From Cristatella mucedo (Eukaryota; Bryozoa; Phylactolaemata; Cristatellidae), in NCBI GenBank assembly GCA_009760855.2, contig WPIO01000027.1:1616501-1680500 (forward strand): 64,000 bases of DNA. The letters are read 5' to 3'. Below the pieces are notes generated by a model. That model was given only the letters and a program-made list of their open reading frames with translations. It was not told the origin of the DNA and ran no database searches. This document shows positions 12,206 through 24,099 of this stretch, piece by piece. The translations under genes were made by a program, and so were the position numbers. Within the stretch, counting starts at the first letter, position 1; each line of letters opens with the position of its first letter.

Positions 12206-12470
12206 ACCTTTAAAGTAAGACTACACTTTAATTGTATTTGAAGCCAAAAGCAATATATTTTTTTATTTATTCATTGTGACATAAAAATATCTCACGGAGA
12301 GTATCTTTTTAGTGCCACTTTTACTCGCGTTGTGCAACTGGGCTCAACGCTGTTCATTTGGGTACTGTTTAGTCGGTATCTACCGTATGCCATCTAAAAG
12401 CATTAATGGTTTATTAGTCACGGATTGATTTTGTTATGGTATCATGACTTCAAAGTCATTTATGTACCAC

Positions 12471-13364
12471 TCATACATTTATATAAAAAATTAAATACAA
12501 ATATAAAATGAATTCATAAATTATCAGTGCACTCTCTCTTCGTGATTCTGATATAGGGTCCATTTGACTGAATCCCTGGATATGCGATTCTCTTCCTACA
12601 ACAGAAAATTGAGGCATAGCTAATCGAGGGGCAAATATGCAGATCTGAAACGCTGTTTTGCTATGTACTCGGGCTCGGTATTTTGTTGCTTCTAATACCG
12701 ACGCCACTATGGACATGCTTAAGTTGGCTCAAGTGCAAGCGTACTAAGTCAGGCGGAGTTTAGCTTTAAAGGCAGTCACTACTTAAAATTCAAAGCCTGG
12801 ATCAGCCCTTGATAGTCGTGTTGCATCCTTCAACAACAAGCTTTCAGTAATAATCATGCAGCCTTCGTTTACATTCGGCGTGCTATTGCAACTTACATTG
12901 ATTTAAGTTGACCATATAGGCATATGTCTCGGTTTGCGATCTTTGTAAAAGCATGCAAAGTCAGTAGCTGCTGCGAACGTGTAAATTGACCTTCTTTCCT
13001 TAGTCCACTTGCTTGAGTTCTAAATGAGGCGGCTTGAACTCTTTCAGGCAAAGAGTAATTTCCATGTGCTGATGTCCGATTTTTTAGGCTTACTGGTGTC
13101 TGAAACGTTCATGCACTTAGGGTGAAAGCACCTAGATCACTTTTTAGAATTTTGCACGAGAAAATCAATTCCAAAAGAAAGAGATAAAAAAATAATTAGA
13201 ATAAATTGTACAGAACCATACCACAATTCATGTTGGGGTTCCTCATTAATCGTGCATGTGTGCACAAAACTCGCGGCTACAAATGGATCTGGACTGATGG
13301 TTTGATTTTGCTCGGTTTGTTTCATTTTCTCAAAGTGGTAAGTTATGCATATCATTTCAAACAC
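12471..13364 (-). other. Weak exon candidates in a largely non-coding stretch
   Basis: Two minus-strand frames look mildly coding: 13,364-13,137, ending in a hydrophobic SVQFILIIFLSLSFGIDFL segment, and 12,716-12,471 with VLEATKYRARVHSKTAFQI. Neither has a convincing pair of splice sites and neither is recognised. Reported so the region is not read as empty. Confidence 0.15.
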
Positions 13365-13503
13365 TTATGGAACGTAGATGGATTACAATCTAATGCTGTC
13401 ATTAACATTGAATAAGCACCGATAGCTCACGTTGCCAGAAAAGATGCATGCAAGCAATTTAAAATAAAAAATTCGTTGATAGTTCTCGACCTGTCGATTT
13501 ATT

Positions 13504-15122
13504 TACATAATAATAATATTAATAATTCACTTGATAAAGCGCCCTCAGAGAACTTAATCTCTCTCTAGGCGCTTTACATTTGCTGTAAAGTGAAATGCAA
13601 TTGAATGGTAAGTAAAATCATGCTTGAAAAACAAACGAAATGAATAATATGGTTAGGGTGACATGCACAGGGTCAGCATGCAAATGTGGTTAGTGGCAGC
13701 ATGCACAGTGTCAGTACGCATAAGCACATCAAGGACGAATCACAGGGACCCACTAAATGCTGTCCTAAATAGGTGTGTTTTTAAGTTTCTTTTAAATGTG
13801 GTCAGGTCAGGGGATGTTCTGACGCAAGTCGGGAGGGAGTTCCAGGCTTTGGGAGCATACGAACTAAATGCACGGTCTCCAAAGGATTTAAGGTTTGTAC
13901 GAGGTATTTGTAGACTGTTGGATTCCGAAGAGCGGGTGGTACGATGCTTGGCCTGGTGGGGTAGTATATCTGAGAGATAGGCTGGAGCTATAGAATGAAG
14001 AGACCTAAAAGTGAGCGACAAAACCTTGAAGTCAATCCGTTGCTTGACTGGTAGCCAGTGCAGGTCGGCGAGAAGTGGAGTAATGTGGCAACTGCGACGC
14101 TCACGGCAGACAAGTCTAGTTGCCGAGTTTTGCGCCAGCTGCAATCGCCTGATCGCACATGCTGGTAGGCCAGTAAGCAGTGAGTTGCAGAAGTCGAGAC
14201 GGGATGTCACGAATGCATGGACCAACTTGGACGTGGTATCCTTATCTAAACAAGCCCTAATTTTAGCAATGTTGTGAAGCTGAAAATAGGCAGATTTGAC
14301 CGTGAAGCTGATGTGGTCGTCTAACGAGAGGTCGCTTTGGAATATGACACCTAGATTTCGAGCTGATTCAACTGGAGATATGCTGGCAGAGCCAATTTTG
14401 AGAGTCAGCCTTTCCAATCTCTGGATCACACTGGGTTTGCCCACAACTAGTAAGTTAGTTTTATCATCGTTTAGTTTTAGAAAATTTGCTGCCATCCATG
14501 TGCGGATGTCATCAATGCATGCAGCTAGTGAGTTTAGAGAATTTGAGGTGCTCGAAGGCTGGGAGGGATCAAAGCAAAGGTACAACTGAGTGTCATCCTC
14601 ATAGAAGTGAAAGCCTAGATTGTGCTTGGCAGTCACATCAGCAAGAGGCAGAGTATAAACCGTGAAAGGAATCGGACCTAGCACTGAGCCCTGAGGTACG
14701 CCATATTTCAGAGGTACTTCAGATGATCTTTGTCCATTCACGTCAATACTCTGGAGTCTCCCACTGAGATAGGACCTTAACCACTGCAGAGCAGTGCCAG
14801 TGATGCCCAGGCGAAATGAGAGGCGCTCTAGAAGAACTTTGTGATCGATGGTATCAAAAGCTGCCGAAAGATCAGCTGCAATCGCCTGATCGCACATGCT
14901 GGTAGGCCACTAAGCAGTGAGTTGCAGAAGTCGAGACGGGATGTCACGAATGCATGGACCAACTTGGACGTGGTATCTTTATCTAAACAAGCCCGAATTT
15001 TAGCAATGTTATGAAGCTGAAAATAGGCGGATTTGACTGTGGATCTGATAAGGTCGTCTAACGAGAGGTCGCTTTGGAATATGACACCTAGATTGCTCTG
15101 CTTTGGAATATGACACCTAGAT
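13504..15122 (-). mobile_element. CR1-A LINE, 5'-chimeric, in duplication copy A
   Basis: Minus-strand element with intact 3' end: (TTA)n, GCGCC hairpin, 3' UTR and an open frame of about 385 codons (14,897-13,740) covering the reverse transcriptase from motif A (DLSAAFDTIDH) through GVPQGSVLGP to the C-terminus. The active-site motif reads FYEDD instead of FYADD. The 5' part (15,122-14,876) duplicates a segment of its own late ORF (14,350-14,136), so the apparent start Met is spurious. Paralogous copy B has an empty site. Confidence 0.9.
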
Positions 15123-15129
15123 TGCTATG

Positions 15130-16550
15130 GAGCTCATTTTCCAGCTGCCGTCATGTTACTTTTCTTTTGCTTTGACCTTAATATAACGCTTGCCCAAATA
15201 ATTGCTGCAGTCAGAGGCTGCTAAACTAAATGGAGCTTTTTTACATAGTATGGATAACTACAATTAATCCAGAGATGCTGAAAAAACGCCATGCATCACA
15301 AATGGACTGGTGAGGTGCTATTATGTATGCTGTATGGAAGTTGGATTTAAATTTGAAACGTGAATTACGCACGGTGCTGACCTGTCTGAGTTCAAACGCC
15401 CATTTAGCCGAAGAAGCTTAGATGACGCTTGGGGGCTACGTGTGGAGGCGTGATATCGGATGCAGGAGAATGGCCTTTAAACTTTAAGTAATGGCAAAAT
15501 AGCTTTATTTTATTTATATATATATATACATTTATCTATTTTATAGCTTTATTCGTGTTATCGGAAGCATAGCACATGAAGCAAGTTGAATGGAGAATTG
15601 AATAATGAAGAACTAAAAACTAAACAAAAACTAAAGCATCAAGAGTAGTTAGTATTCAATTAATACACCCTAATCGTTGTTATACTTCTAATGTACCACA
15701 TCCATCGTGTGACTGCTCATGAAACTTTTCCGCCTAATACTGACCTCTGTGAGAGTATCTCCAGTTCCTGCCAGAGTCGGGGGAGATGTTGAACACGTTG
15801 CACCATTTGTTGCAGACGACAGAATATCGCCGTTCATTTCAGAGGCCGGGGTTACGTCTGCGAACGATTGGAAGTTGTCTGAGCCTGAATTTAAGTCTCC
15901 TGCTAAGCGATTGCTAATGCTTAACCGGCATTTTTCGACACTCCTACGCCGTGCTTCATAATTATTTATTAATATAACATTGAATATAAGAATCAGCTAT
16001 TCTACCTATCTCACTATCCCGTTCGGCAGCTTGACCTGCTTATAATCAATACTAAGCCAAGTTAACGGGTGCATTTTCTACTTATTGACCTTTCTCCCGA
16101 ACCATTTGGTTCTTGCATTCTCCAGGACGCCTCACGATTCTCTACATTATTGAATTGACTGCCACGTGTTCAGCATGCAGTAATCAGTTGAATCCTTATG
16201 AAAAGCTTTCCAACTGTGCGAATAGTAGCTATTTGTAATGAATATGCACCTAATGCATCACCAGGAAATAATATTTATTGACAAACTAAGTCGGATGCAA
16301 TATGACTCCAACAGATATTTTACATGGATGCTATATATTATTTGTTAAGCTAGTGGTTTTAAGAATTAATACTCTAGTATGACTTTAAAGATATCTTGTA
16401 AGAGTGAAGTTGTTCACTGTCTATTTTCTAGGCATGATGCTTTCATGTACCAAATTCTATAGACTACTTTCCTATCTGCTTTGCCATAGATGCAGTTAGC
16501 ATTACAATCCATTTCTACTTTGTAGGAACTCAATCCGAAACAATGCCTGT
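15130..16550. other. Duplicated non-coding sequence, copy A side
   Basis: No exons seen. Aligns with 23,385-24,990 (for example tttgctttgaccttaatat, aaacttttccgcctaa, ctgacctctgtg). Contains a short TA microsatellite near 15,515. Confidence 0.6.
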
Positions 16551-16556
16551 TTTATT
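16551..16556 (-). terminator. Copy A polyadenylation signal AATAAA
   Basis: AATAAA on the minus strand 107 nt beyond the stop at 16,663; supports that stop as the gene end. Confidence 0.45.
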
Positions 16557-16662
16557 GGCATCAACTGCAGGTTTATCATACTGCAACTAAGTATAAACGT
16601 TACTATTTGTGAAACCAATTATTGCTTCTAGAAATTAACTTCAGTCTTTTTCCATAAATAAT

Positions 16663-16742
16663 TCAGCTTATAAATTGGGCTAGCATTAGCCAGCTTAAAT
16701 TATAGATAGTGCCAGCCGAGGAATACAAAAATCGGTCGAAGC
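16663..16742 (-). CDS. Copy A terminal exon
   Basis: 25 codons and TGA: FDRFLYSSAGTIYNLSWLML, then AQFIS. Acceptor tttgtcacag is conserved in copy B's intron remnant (tttgccacag), but B's following sequence is not open. Confidence 0.4.
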
Positions 16743-19700
16743 CTGTGACAAATGTTGTAAGCTGTCAAATACACAGAGTATCTGAATGTGTGGAATTTTA
16801 AATCAATTTGATTAAGCAGAAAATATTTAAAGTAAGCTATGGAATGCCACTTCAAAGTATAAGCAATGAATTTCGCGACGCTATACACAAAATTATTCGA
16901 CCACATTGAAATTCCATTAGGCTGTTACCTCTTTCAAGTTTCTTAGGAAATATCAGTGCATAGACCAGAAAAGACAGAATTATAAATGTGTTCAGATTAA
17001 ATTTAGGAAGTTACAAAAGCGTCATCAATATAATAAACTTCGAACCGGTGAATGGAGACCTCATATGGTGCAATGAATTATTTGGATGCGAACTAGATGT
17101 CTATTCGTAGATCTTCAATATCTATTAATTAGCCTGCTCTAAAAAGTATCTGTATATTTCATATCGGTTACAACATAGTACTTGCAGCAAATTATGGACA
17201 AAAAATATTCAAGGAAGAATGTAAAAAAGCAAGATTTGCTTACCTGGCATGCACAGTTGTTGCCGCACGATTTGTCTGGCCTGCTGAATGAAAAAAAGTG
17301 TAAACTTGCTCAGCACATAATTTGTGGCATGTATAGCTTCCGGTCTCACAGAGAAGTTTGCAATCGATTGAATTTGCATCGTGACCACCTCTCCATCAAA
17401 CATTACAAATAACTTAATGTATATAAGTATTTATTATTAAATGCCGCCACACAAACATTCTGAGAAAATAGCTGACATTGGATGCCAAGAAAGATGCATG
17501 TTGCTATTGAACCTTACTTCAAATGGCTTTTGGCAGTATGTTATAATTGATCCGTAAACAATTTTTGCTGTAAATTCCTCCATGTAGCGGGATGGGTACA
17601 GATTTGATGAAGATTGGGCTCTTTGTGACAAGTTCTCGGTTCCTAAAGTTGCAGGACCAAGCTTCAGCAAAATTTCAAGTCATAAATCAAACGTGTCTAA
17701 TGCAACTAGCACAAAAATATTAGAAAAACTAAGCCACTGTGGTAGCTCAAAATAAACACGGTGTGTCAAATAAACAAAATGCGGTACTTGCAAAGAATAC
17801 TCACTGATGTTGCTAGGATCTGAGTTTATGGAGCAATCCTACAAGTATAGCCGCAAATGCGAGGCATAATAAACGTTACCCTTGGTACGACTTTTGATTC
17901 TGTTATTTGCAACACTTAAAGCTATAAGTATAATTACCTTAGAGGCCAAGGTGACACTTAATGTTGCGGAAATTGAATTGGTATCCTCATCTCGTCCCCT
18001 CTTTTTAAAAAGCGTCCAATTAGTTTTGGCTGACAGGGTTAAATTTAAATTTCTTCTGTCACCATCAAAGATGCCTCGGCCGAGACAATCTAAGAGAACG
18101 GTAGTATACTGAACATATATATACTGTGACCTCAATTATACAAATAACTCTGCTGATGCTTGCGCCTTGAAAATACGCGTTCGAAAAATCCGGTTTAGTG
18201 GTTTTGCTACAGCCTTTTTTCCGGTATGGGATGTATAATGTGTGATCTTTCTAACAACTTTGAGCAACATTTTAAAAGGATTTTATCACAATCGGAGTCA
18301 TGAGTTCAAGAAGCATAAACAACGAATCAAGATCTCTGCGTTTTTCTATACACGATGTAATGTGCACAGTCAAATGTTACTTCGAAACACGGTAAGCTAA
18401 AAATTGGAATGACAACTTAATTAGGATAACAACATTTCATGCGCATATAAGTGAGCAGAGCACGGATAATTTCTCCCAGCTCATACTTTTACCGGAACCT
18501 TGGCTCTGACTTCTAGAAGTTATTACAGAAATGATATAAAATATAGAAATGATTACAGCTGCCATGTAATCATTTTTGCTGACGGTTTACAAAGGTAAGG
18601 CTCTCTACTGATCGATGACGTATGTGTACAGCACTATGTCATCTGCATTGGTGCATTCAGCCTTCAGGGCAAGGTTATAAGCTGTGGTCGATAGGCACCG
18701 AACTCGCTAATCCATGCATGCAAGACCTTGCTATAGACTTCCTAGAATTAACCTAGAATTTAAGAGCTTAGAGATATCATAAAAGTGTCACATTTCAATG
18801 AAAAAGAGTTAGTCAGTCCGTTTTTTAACTCCTTTACAGCTTTGTATAATTACGATGGCTATTGGTGTAGAGCTCAGGGTTCAATTTCAACAGCAGATGA
18901 AAATAGTCGCAAATTATCACAAATATGTAAACAATGCATGTTTATTTTAACAGCATCTATGATAAATGCTCATTCTTGAGTGATTGTAGCAGCTGCAAAA
19001 AATGTGGAAGTCGAATACACTAGAAATAGGTAGAAATGGGAATTTGAACGAGTCGTAAGCTTGGATTGAAAGACTTACCCACAAAATTGAGCAGTTGAGC
19101 GATAGTCCTCCTCACCTAATAAAATAAATTAGTTGACTGTTGATGCACGTAAATATTGCATTTATTCTAAGAGACAACACGTGCCGAAGATCACGTTATC
19201 ATTGCAATGTAATGTAATGTAATTTATCTCCGTCTGTAACTCCACAAAGCCATAAAGACTAAGGGGGTGTTACGCAGGAGAGTTTTGTATAGCGCACTCG
19301 CAGCCTAAGCGGCTTTCGGTACGCATTCGGTAGCCAACAGATTTTGTCTCACGCAACAAAGAGAAACTGGGAAGCATAGTAGAGTCAGGAGAGTAGTTGA
19401 AATAGTGAGTAGCATGGAAGTAGCAGCTCAGGACCGCTGAAAAGGATGAGCCATAGTCGGCAGCAGGAGAGTAGTTGTCGTTGCGTAAGAATTGTGGAAG
19501 CGAGTTCCATAATCTAGGACCTGCAGAGCTAAAGCTTCTGTCGCCGACGGTCTTTAAGCGACAGAATGGAACAGCTAATTTATTGTCCATACAGGACCTG
19601 AGGGCACGAAGAGGATGAAACTGGTGCAGCAGTTCAGCTAGATATAGAAGAGCCGAGCCATGGCGGGCCTTGTGGGTCAGCGTTAAAACTTTGCTCTGTA

Positions 19701-22700
19701 TCTGTTGATCAACCGGCAACCATCCTAGCTCTTTTAGCAAAGAAGACACGTGGTCAAACCTCTGGGACTTGAAAACTAGCCTTGCAGCCATATTCATAGC
19801 CAGCTGTAGTGGCCTAGTTGCTTGATTTGGTAGCCCAGCCAAAATGGAATTACTATAATTAAGCCGAGACAGAACTAAGGAGCTACTTAAATTTTTTACA
19901 AGCCACTGTGGAAGACAGATCCTAATCTTGGATAGGGATCGGACGTGATGGCTAGCTGTAGAAGCAGTCTTCTGAATGAAGCTTTTAAAATGTAGGTAGC
20001 TTTTGAAAACGACACATAAATTTCGAACACGCGGTGATGGTCGCACGACAGCATCGCCTATTAGAAGAGCAAAGCCTTCAGGAGACGCGAGTCATTTTTA
20101 CTAGACCTTATTAAGGTTGCCACATCGCAAGCAGAAACATCGGAAAATCTTTGAAGAAAGATAACAGGTTGTGATTCCACAATTGCTGTTCTCGGAGAGG
20201 GCTTTATGGACCCACGAATGTGCACAATTATTTCAGTAAAGAAGGCTGACAACCTTTCGGCTGAGCCGTTAAGATCTGGTGAGTGAGTCAGACCTCTCAG
20301 CACTAATCAGTAAATGTTTTACTGCCTTACAAATCTGTTTTTGTTCCGACTGGCAGTTTGCCTCAGCTGCAAGCAGGATCCACGAATGCTTCTTTCACGG
20401 TAAACTGTTCGCTATTCCTAAGATAAATAAATAAATAATTCATTTATATAGCGCCCCAAGAGAACTTAAACTCTATTCAGGCGCTTCACATATGCCTCGG
20501 GGCTCGAGCCCACGACCTCAGCCAGACCTTGGTCGAGGCGAGCACCTTAACCGCTGGACCAAACCAGCTCTGTTCTTCCAGTCGTGTTTGCAGCTCACTT
20601 ACTTAGTAATCTATATTTTTAATTATTGAAGTACGCCAATCTTTTAAGAAAATGGTGTAGCTACATTATGCCATTGCTTCAAACACTTTGAAATGTTTTG
20701 GAAGCATGAGATGGATTTCTCTCACATACCGACTGTCTTTGTGTTTGGAAACGCCTTAAAGAGTACAACCCAGTTTATTCTTCAGAGAGCTATTGCGTGA
20801 ACCACTGGATCCAGATTAATCCTTTCTCTTCTGTCGTGATTTGTGACTTGATAAAGTGACAGACCTCAACGTGTAATAACTAGTGAAACTTGATGCAATT
20901 GCTGTTCGCACCGCGGTTTCCTTAACAAAGTGCCGAGCACCCATATTATATGCTTGCCGAGTAAATAATCGTTATTCTCTTTCAAGCTTTCTCAGTAGCT
21001 TATGAATGATAAATTTGTTGCTGGCGTTGCTTTTCAAAATCTAATGTAGTAAGAAAAGTCAACAAGCTATTACAGTTCTCTGCCTAGCCACATTGAGATT
21101 GTAAAGTAACTATAGTTATTGCCCCGCCCATATAATCCAATTCTATATAAATGATGGGTCATCAGGAAGCCATATCACGACATAGATTTCTTGCATGCAA
21201 ATAACAACGTAATAAATTATAATTTGTGAACGAAAATTACGCACTCTACCACGCATCTATAGCATTTTTGAGTGTTAATTCTGGTGTTATGTTAGTGCCT
21301 CATAAGCCTCATTCCCGCTTCCACAGTTGCTGACGTTGTTACCTTGCGTTGTTTGAGGTAGTAGTCGATAGTCACACTGTACGTCATATCAACTCTCTCT
21401 ACATCAGAGTCGAGCGAGTCATACAATTGTCGACGATACTTTGAATGAGCCTTTAGCGTTGAAAGGCTGCTTCCTATAAATTTCCGTATTATTAATACAC
21501 GGTATAGGCAAAGAAATATGCTTGGAAGCCGCAAATGCAGCAAATTATTTTGGTTGAAGTAGGAATGACATTGTGTGAACTCACCGTATTGACACCTCGA
21601 TGTCATAGTAAGGTATTCATGAAAAACGTGTGCATCATTTCCAAAAGGCGCGAGGGCTCCGAGAATCATAAAAGACTTGCCCTCGAACTTTAAGGTAAGC
21701 CCAAGCAGACGGCCAATCATTGTCCTGAGCAGCTCAGTGGTGGTGGATGTTGGGTGAAAGGTTGCGGCTAGGTTAGCAGGGTGTCCTCTGCGAGCTTGCA
21801 TTTCATTCGCAGGCGCTGAATGCCTCAGCTTGCTTCTTCCAGTATAAATCCTCCTCCTCATGAACTCTAAAAGGAGGAAACCTCTACTAGAATATTCGCA
21901 ACTTGATGCATTCGATAGATATTGAAAACTGCAAAAACAAGCCTTCAGATTTCAAGAAAAGCTGATAGAAATTCGTGTTCCGTAGTGTTAGTTGCTATAT
22001 CTCATGGTAAACCACTCAGACATTTCTCTTTTACTTAAATCAGCCACAGGGAAAGTCAGCTAAATTGGTGAACGCTGGGTTAATTTTTTCTTAATCCGAT
22101 GCATCATCTGACATCGCAGCGTATGGAACAAAAGTATTTAATATTGATTGAATTACTCACGATCAACATTATTTACACTCAGGTCTACATTCGACATTAA
22201 TTGGCACACATTGGCTGACCTTTATTATTAATGACAGATCCTTGTTTTCTGCCGGTATGTGTCTTTGGAACTAACCTCCACAGACCGCCCTCAGCGACAT
22301 GTTTTTTTCTCGTGCTTCCCACTCTAGTTATTTTTCTTCTCGCTTACTTTTAATTTTGTAATTCCTTTACTGTTCTTAACTATTTTTACTGGAATTTTTT
22401 CAGAGTGTGAAAGATGTTAGCTACGGGATGTGCGGGGAGTCTTCCGCTATTTGGAGATCGAAAGTCACCCGCATTGTTCTTAAGGCTGTATAGAAACTGA
22501 AAAATTCTTAAGGCTAGAAACGGAGATACTTGTTAATACATAATACCATCATACTAAAGTTTAGGTCTGCATAGTTGAGCCCCTTTCAAAGTTACAGCCT
22601 TCTCGTTAATCTCAATTGATTTTTCATAGTTTTTAAACTCTTGTGACAAATTTCATTCAAAATTGATGGCAAAAAGATCTGGAGCACATTTGCGTAAAAG

Positions 22701-22985
22701 ATCGGGAGCTCCAAAATTTTTATATGGTATCGTCTTTACTTTTAAAAAATTTACTTAAGCTTTGAATGACAGCAGATATGTGTTCATGTACAAACAAATT
22801 GGAATAATACCTTTGATATTGGCTGATGTTGTACCTTGATTAACCTGCAATAGATAAATATTCACTAATTGTGCCATTTATTGCATACTCTCTTACTCTT
22901 TCACTCCCTCGTTCTCAGTCGTCATTATCGCTAGTTTTCCAAAAGCCACGGCATCGAATAGGAGGTTCATAAAGTTCTCCGCCAT
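16663..22985 (-). CDS. Unknown multi-exon gene, paralogous copy A
   Basis: Eight minus-strand exons (22,985; 22,844; 21,866; 21,473; 18,108; 17,661; 17,412; 16,742 as 5' ends) chain in phase to a stop at 16,663, followed by AATAAA 107 nt further on. The product is about 363 residues if the ATG at 22,985 is right. Four internal exons have strong splice sites, and two of them have same-phase homologues in copy B. The sequence looks beta-rich, with SLDSDVERVDMTYSVTIDYY, NLNLTLSAKTNW and SISATLSVTLASK. I do not recognise the family. The start is the weakest point: the ATG sits directly beside a LINE tail, and the 5' part could instead be supplied by the copy B exons. Confidence 0.5.
17244..17412 (-). 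CDS. Copy A exon 7
   Basis: 56 codons plus one base: LFVMFDGEVVTMQIQSIANF to FFIQQARQIVRQQLCMP. Acceptor tacattaag is weak; donor CCAG|GTAAGC is strong. Confidence 0.4.
17518..17661 (-). CDS. Copy A exon 6
   Basis: 48 codons: LGPATLGTENLSQRAQSSSN to SIITYCQKPFE. Acceptor ttgctgaag, donor GAA|GTAAGG. Confidence 0.45.
17938..18108 (-). CDS. Copy A exon 5
   Basis: 57 codons, phase 0 to 0: YTTVLLDCLGRGIFDGDRR, NLNLTLSAKTNWTLF, SISATLSVTLASK. Acceptor atatgttcag, donor AAG|GTAATT. No counterpart is left in copy B. Confidence 0.55.
19208..20352 (-). mobile_element. CR1-B LINE with internal deletion, copy A specific
   Basis: Minus-strand insertion with 3' end at 19,208 (TAATG repeats). The C-terminal post-RT region (LAGLPNQATRPLQLAMNMAARL, LGWLPVDQQIQSKVLTLTHK) is joined directly to the pre-RT linker (LTHSPDLNGSAERLSAFF), so the reverse-transcriptase core is missing. 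Flanks ...gttatcattg and gcctcagctgcaagc are contiguous in copy B near 26,150. Confidence 0.85.
20412..20575 (-). mobile_element. tRNA-headed SINE with CR1-type hairpin tail
   Basis: Reverse strand: tRNA-like head (tggtccagcggttaagg A box; gggctcgagcccc B box) followed directly by a tail with AGCGCC...GGCGCT (20,480-20,485 and 20,450-20,455) and a (TTTA)n end. The tail hairpin and inner agttctct copy the CR1-A LINE 3' end. Confidence 0.7.
20576..21342. other. Copy A intron, homologous to copy B 26,430-26,945
   Basis: No exon with a same-phase homologue was found. The two copies remain alignable but both carry stops. Confidence 0.4.
21343..21473 (-). CDS. Copy A exon 4
   Basis: 131 nt: SSLSTLKAHSKYRRQLYD, then SLDSDVERVDMTYSVTIDYY. 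Donor AAG|GTAACA. The 3.2-kb intron after it contains a CR1-B insertion and a tRNA-headed SINE. Confidence 0.6.
21585..21866 (-). CDS. Copy A exon 3
   Basis: 282 nt. RRGHPANLAATFH, LLRTMIGRLLGLTLKF and NDAHVFHEY parallel copy B's exon. Acceptor tccttttag, donor TACG|GTGAGT. Confidence 0.6.
22811..22844 (-). CDS. Copy A exon 2
   Basis: 34 nt, VNQGTTSANIK, acceptor tctattgcag, donor AAAG|GTATTA. Matches the end of copy B's acidic exon (PSSANVK). Confidence 0.45.
22905..22985 (-). CDS. Copy A exon 1 (candidate start)
   Basis: 27 codons, MAENFMNLLFDAVAFGKLA and then IMTTENEG. Donor GGA|GTGAAA is weak and the ATG abuts a LINE-type (TTA)n tail. Chosen because the phase fits the next exon. Confidence 0.3.
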
Positions 22986-22987
22986 TA

Positions 22988-23072
22988 GCAACGATAATAA
23001 CATTAAGAATAATATTTACGAGACATTTTTGAGCACCTCAGAGAGCTTGATCTCATTCTAGGCACTTTCAGG
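22988..23072 (-). mobile_element. LINE tail remnant
   Basis: Reverse strand shows a CR1-A-like hairpin (aaagtgcc...ggtgctc) with gatcaagctctctgagg inside, then a degenerate TTA run ending within a few bases of the ATG at 22,985. Confidence 0.6.
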
Positions 23073-23875
23073 TTTTCCTCGTTGATAATGCATATGCACA
23101 CAAAATAAATTGATTATACAAATTAATTTAGTTTGATGACTTCTTTTTGCTGCTTGCTTAGTTTCCACATTGTGGCAAGTTATGCCATATTTATTATTAC
23201 TAGCACTTGATATAGAAACTAGTTTGCTGGTTTAAAAATCTAACGCTGTCTGTTATCTTGTATAAGCATCGGTAGCTCACATTGCCAGAAAAGATGCAAC
23301 CAACGATTTTCAAATCAACCTTTCGTCCATAGCTCTCAACCTTTAGATTTCTTTACATGCGCTGCCTTGCTACACGGCTTATTTTCCAGCTGCTCTTTCC
23401 TATTATTTTTTCTTTTGCTTTGACCTTAATACAAAGGTTGTCCGAATATCTGCTGCAGTAAGATGCTGCTAAACTAAATGAACGTTTTTTTGTATTATGG
23501 ATAACCGCAATTAATCCAGGGACACTGACAAAATGTCATGCATCACGGGCGAACTGATGAGGTACTATACTCTGCGGAGTTTGTATTTAAATTTGAACTG
23601 CGGATTTATTTTGGAGTTCAAGCACGCAAGCCGAAGGAGCTATGATGACGCTTGGGGGCTGCTTTGTGGAGGCGTGATATCCGATGCAGGAGAATACCCT
23701 TGTAATTTAAAGAACTGCAACATAGCTTGTTTTATTGGTGTCATCTGAAGCGTTTTATATGAAGCCAGTTGAATGGAGAATTAGGTTATGAGGAGCGATA
23801 ACAAAAGCATAAAGAGTAGTCAGTATCCAACTACTAAACCCTAATCGGTGTGATAATTCTAATGCACCACATGTA

Positions 23876-24008
23876 TCTCCGTCTGTAACTCCACAAAGTC
23901 ACAAAGTCTTTCTGAGTGTTAAGCATAAGAGTTTTGCATAGCGCTCTCAGCCTAAGCAGCTTTCGGTACGCATTCAGTAGCCAACAAACTTCATCTCACG
24001 GAACAAAG
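23876..24008 (-). mobile_element. CR1-B LINE 3' end, copy B specific
   Basis: atctccgtctgtaactccac to catctcacggaacaaag, a 5'-truncated CR1-B end present only in duplication copy B; copy A is contiguous at about 15,708. Confidence 0.8.
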
Positions 24009-24099
24009 TGGGAAGTGGGTATGCATCGTGAGACTACTCGTAAAACTTTTCCGCCCAACACTGACCTCTGTGGCAGTATCTTCAGTCCCTGCCAGAGTC

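Noticed and set aside
13740..14897. A 385-codon ORF as an intact gene
   Set aside because: It is the RT and C-terminal part of a 5'-chimeric LINE. Its first residues come from a frame-shifted duplicate segment and upstream domains are missing.
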